The position numbers were made by a program, and so were the translations under genes. From JBBIJH01 sp037446075 (GTDB lineage: Bacteria > Bacteroidota > Ignavibacteria > UBA10030 > JAHEZR01): a stretch of DNA of 7,759 bases. Below the pieces are notes generated by a model. That model searched no databases, was not told where the DNA came from, and worked only from the letters and a program-made list of their open reading frames with translations. The stretch lies in the NCBI GenBank assembly GCA_037446075.1, contig JBBIJH010000127.1, positions 1 through 7,759 on the forward strand, written 5' to 3'. Shown in pieces: positions 5,992 through 7,759 of this stretch; positions within the stretch are counted from its first letter, which is position 1, and every line of letters begins with the position of its first letter.

Positions 5992-7497
5992 ATGACAAAG
6001 TGGAATAGATCTGGTAAGTTTCTCGCCCTCTTCTTGCTTGCCATAGTAGTGAGGACTACAGCAGTCTTGCTCACGGACTTCGATGGTCTCTACGGCCAAG
6101 ACGCATTCGCCTACTACGAGAACGCCAAGCTCATTCAACAGACCTTCCCGGACTTGGAAGGGATCAGAAGAGACTACTGGCCGGCCGGAAAGGCTGCTCC
6201 CATCGGATACCCGGCGGCGGTTGCGCTGTTTCTAACTCTCCTCGGCAGTTCTCCCCTTGCAGGCCAAGTCCTCAGCATGCTGGCGGGATCGTTCGTCCCA
6301 CCCCTGCTGTTCCTATTGACGCTGGCAATGCTTGCCCACGCTGACTGGCCGGAGAGGGACAAGGACCTTGCTGGTATCTTCGCTGGCCTGTTGGCGATCT
6401 TCTCTGGCGCCTTGATTCGGTCCAGCTTGGTGGTAATGGCTGATGCGCTCGGCTTGAGTCTTGCGACACTTTCAGCCTTACTCGCCGTTCGATATTCAGA
6501 ATCCGGTAGACTCGCAATCATAGCCTTGCTCGCCCTTAGCATGGGACTGGCAATACTTGTGAGAAATCCAAATGCGACCCTTGCGTTAGCTACTTGCGCT
6601 TACATCTTTTTCTCTATGAGAGAAAGATCTGGTCTTCGCCTGACTCATATAATGATCGGAGTCGGAATCGGAATTGTCCTCCTACTTCCACAGGTATTGT
6701 TGGCACTCGGTGACCGTCCCACAATGGTCAGTGAGAGTGCCCTCGCGATGTGGAATCCCTTGAACGCCTTTCGTTCAAGTTTTGTGACTGCGAATGGAAG
6801 CCAATCTCATCTCTTGCCCAATTTTCTCTTCTATCTTGCTCCCGTTGTTCATCCGGCTTCCTTGGGTCCGTTGGTTCTTCCTGCCGTGGTTCTGGGCATT
6901 GTTCAACTCATGAAGCTCCCCTCGAAGAACGGTGTCCTTCTTCTCGGAGGCTGGTTGCTGATGTTCTATGTGATTCTAATCGGGACGCCTTTTCAAAATT
7001 TCAGGTACACAGAATCCTACTTTCCGCCTTTGGCAATAGCAGCGGGCATCGGCTTCGTGGCTGCTCTCAGAAATGTCCCCACGGGTAGGGTAAGTCTCAC
7101 GGCTTGGGTTGCCGTGACTTTTGCGTCGATGTGGATTTTCGGCTATCTTCATGTTCAGAAATTTGTTCAGCGGAAGGCGGTTGAACTCCAAGTGACGCAG
7201 TGGGTAGCTGCACACTGCTCAAGTGACATGAAAGTTCTTTCATTTGCCGTAACACCCTCTATCAGACATTACTTGGGCTTGGATGCGAAAGAACTATACT
7301 ATCAGGACACGACGAGTCTGAATAGTCTCCTCCACTCTGGGCAAACATTATTCGTGGCCGATTTCTCATACGTCGAAACGCAATGGAGAAACACAAGAGT
7401 GTTCGACCTCGTGGAATGGATTCGGGAGCATTATGCAATGGAGAAGGCCGGAGAAATTCTTCCGTACCGCGCGTATGTGATCAAGGAAAGGCTATGA
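5992..7497 (+). CDS. GT-C fold membrane glycosyltransferase (PMT/ArnT-like)
   Basis: This 501-residue protein is polytopic, with roughly 10-12 hydrophobic segments from residue 10 to about 390, then a soluble tail of ~105 residues. After the first membrane helix comes DFDGLYGQDAFAYYENA, with D29, D31 and D37. This matches the acidic first extracytoplasmic loop that carries the catalytic Asp in PMT_2/GT39/ArnT-type enzymes. FRYTESYFPPLA near residues 337-348 is another conserved-looking loop. Such enzymes transfer a sugar from a polyprenyl-phosphate donor to an acceptor on the outer face of the inner membrane. The length is normal for the family. ATG 5992 lies 14 bases after the previous stop; no clear Shine-Dalgarno is visible. 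Its stop overlaps the next start (ATGA). In context it may add a sugar to the product of the radical SAM and methyltransferase enzymes. Donor and acceptor are unknown. Confidence 0.87.
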   Translation: MTKWNRSGKFLALFLLAIVVRTTAVLLTDFDGLYGQDAFAYYENAKLIQQTFPDLEGIRRDYWPAGKAAPIGYPAAVALFLTLLGSSPLAGQVLSMLAGSFVPPLLFLLTLAMLAHADWPERDKDLAGIFAGLLAIFSGALIRSSLVVMADALGLSLATLSALLAVRYSESGRLAIIALLALSMGLAILVRNPNATLALATCAYIFFSMRERSGLRLTHIMIGVGIGIVLLLPQVLLALGDRPTMVSESALAMWNPLNAFRSSFVTANGSQSHLLPNFLFYLAPVVHPASLGPLVLPAVVLGIVQLMKLPSKNGVLLLGGWLLMFYVILIGTPFQNFRYTESYFPPLAIAAGIGFVAALRNVPTGRVSLTAWVAVTFASMWIFGYLHVQKFVQRKAVELQVTQWVAAHCSSDMKVLSFAVTPSIRHYLGLDAKELYYQDTTSLNSLLHSGQTLFVADFSYVETQWRNTRVFDLVEWIREHYAMEKAGEILPYRAYVIKERL

Positions 7498-7703
7498 GAG
7501 TAGGAATCATCACACCGGGCTTTAGTAAGGACGAAACGGATTGGTGCATTCCGGCCCTGCGGCACCTTGTTCATTCGCTCGGGAAGCAGGCCGACGTAGT
7601 AGTTTTCCCCTTGCACTACCCTCACGAGGAAGGTAGGTACCGCGCTTTCGGAGCAGAGGTCATTTCGCTTGGTGGCCGTAACGTCAGAGCCATTCGGCGT
7701 TGA
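7494..7703 (+). CDS. N-terminus of a GT4-like glycosyltransferase, ending at a premature TGA
   Basis: ATG 7494 overlaps the stop of the GT-C gene (ATGA), with AAGGAA at 7483-7488 as the ribosome-binding site. The 69 readable residues begin MRVGIITPGFSKDETDW, then IPALRHLVHSL, ADVVVFPLHYP and FGAEVISLGG. This is the usual first Rossmann half of GT4/GT-B glycosyltransferases: glycine-containing loop after strand 1, long helix, second strand. The TGA at 7701-7703 comes far too early for a ~370-400-residue family, and the frame continues plausibly beyond it (see the next entry). TGA also ends neighbouring genes, so a changed genetic code is not the explanation. The gene is either a pseudogene or carries a base error. 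Confidence 0.75.
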   Translation: MRVGIITPGFSKDETDWCIPALRHLVHSLGKQADVVVFPLHYPHEEGRYRAFGAEVISLGGRNVRAIRR

Positions 7704-7759
7704 CGGTTACTCCTCAAGGCGATTCATGCCATTTGGCGCGAACATCGCAGACAGCATTT
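7701..7759 (+). pseudogene. In-frame continuation of the GT4-like gene after the TGA (open to window end)
   Basis: In the same frame after TGA 7701-7703 the translation is RLLLKAIHAIWREHRRQH and stays open to the window edge. This basic amphipathic helix is what normally follows the early LGG-R-R region of this glycosyltransferase type, just before the strand leading to the acceptor-site loop. The other two forward frames give nothing similar. A single base substitution at the TGA would restore the gene, so no frameshift is needed. Confidence 0.65.

Noticed and set aside
7701..7703. TGA as a recoded codon (selenocysteine or reassigned)
   Set aside because: TGA is the normal stop of the 2140, 2353 and 5992 frames, the position is not a Cys-like catalytic site in this family, and no clear insertion element follows.
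1..7759. CRISPR arrays, tRNA or rRNA genes, complete insertion sequences
   Set aside because: No regularly spaced direct repeats, cloverleaf-like stretches, rRNA-like sequence or transposase genes were seen on either strand.

Overview
This is a draft-assembly fragment, shown by a run of 10 Ns at 2114-2123, from a bacterium of intermediate GC. All credible genes lie on the + strand and are tightly packed. The protein families suggest an uncultivated, probably anaerobic or microaerobic bacterium: B12-dependent and SPASM-like radical SAM enzymes and membrane sugar transferases. Most Shine-Dalgarno sites are weak. I cannot assign a phylum from the sequence alone.

Layout: (1) 1-372, the 3' end of a gene I do not recognise. 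(2) 373-720, a non-coding stretch with repeat-like debris, including an inverted CGGGGACGG pair. (3) 721-2331, a cobalamin-binding radical SAM gene that the assembly breaks near its 3' end. A 14-bp repeat on both sides of the N gap suggests that the short reading frame at 2140-2331 is its real C-terminus. (4) 2353-2718, a small exported protein with a tyrosine/proline YPx repeat and the strongest ribosome-binding site in the window. (5) 2756-4141, a second cobalamin-binding radical SAM enzyme, paralogous to the first. (6) 4148-4945, a class I SAM-dependent methyltransferase. (7) 4949-5977, a radical SAM enzyme with a SPASM-like C-terminal cysteine cluster. (8) 5992-7497, a polytopic GT-C (PMT/ArnT-like) glycosyltransferase. 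(9) 7494 to the window end, the start of a GT4-type glycosyltransferase interrupted by an in-frame TGA.

Genes 5 to 9 have intergenic distances of -4 to +14 bases and look like one operon. Together they suggest a pathway that builds and decorates a glycan, glycolipid or other envelope molecule. In this reading the radical SAM and methyltransferase enzymes do difficult C-methylation or rearrangement chemistry, and the GT-C and GT4 enzymes transfer sugars at the membrane. The product cannot be deduced from sequence. The main points for a second look are the tandem B12-radical SAM pair flanking a YPx-repeat exported protein, the repairable break at the N gap, and the nonsense codon in the last gene.
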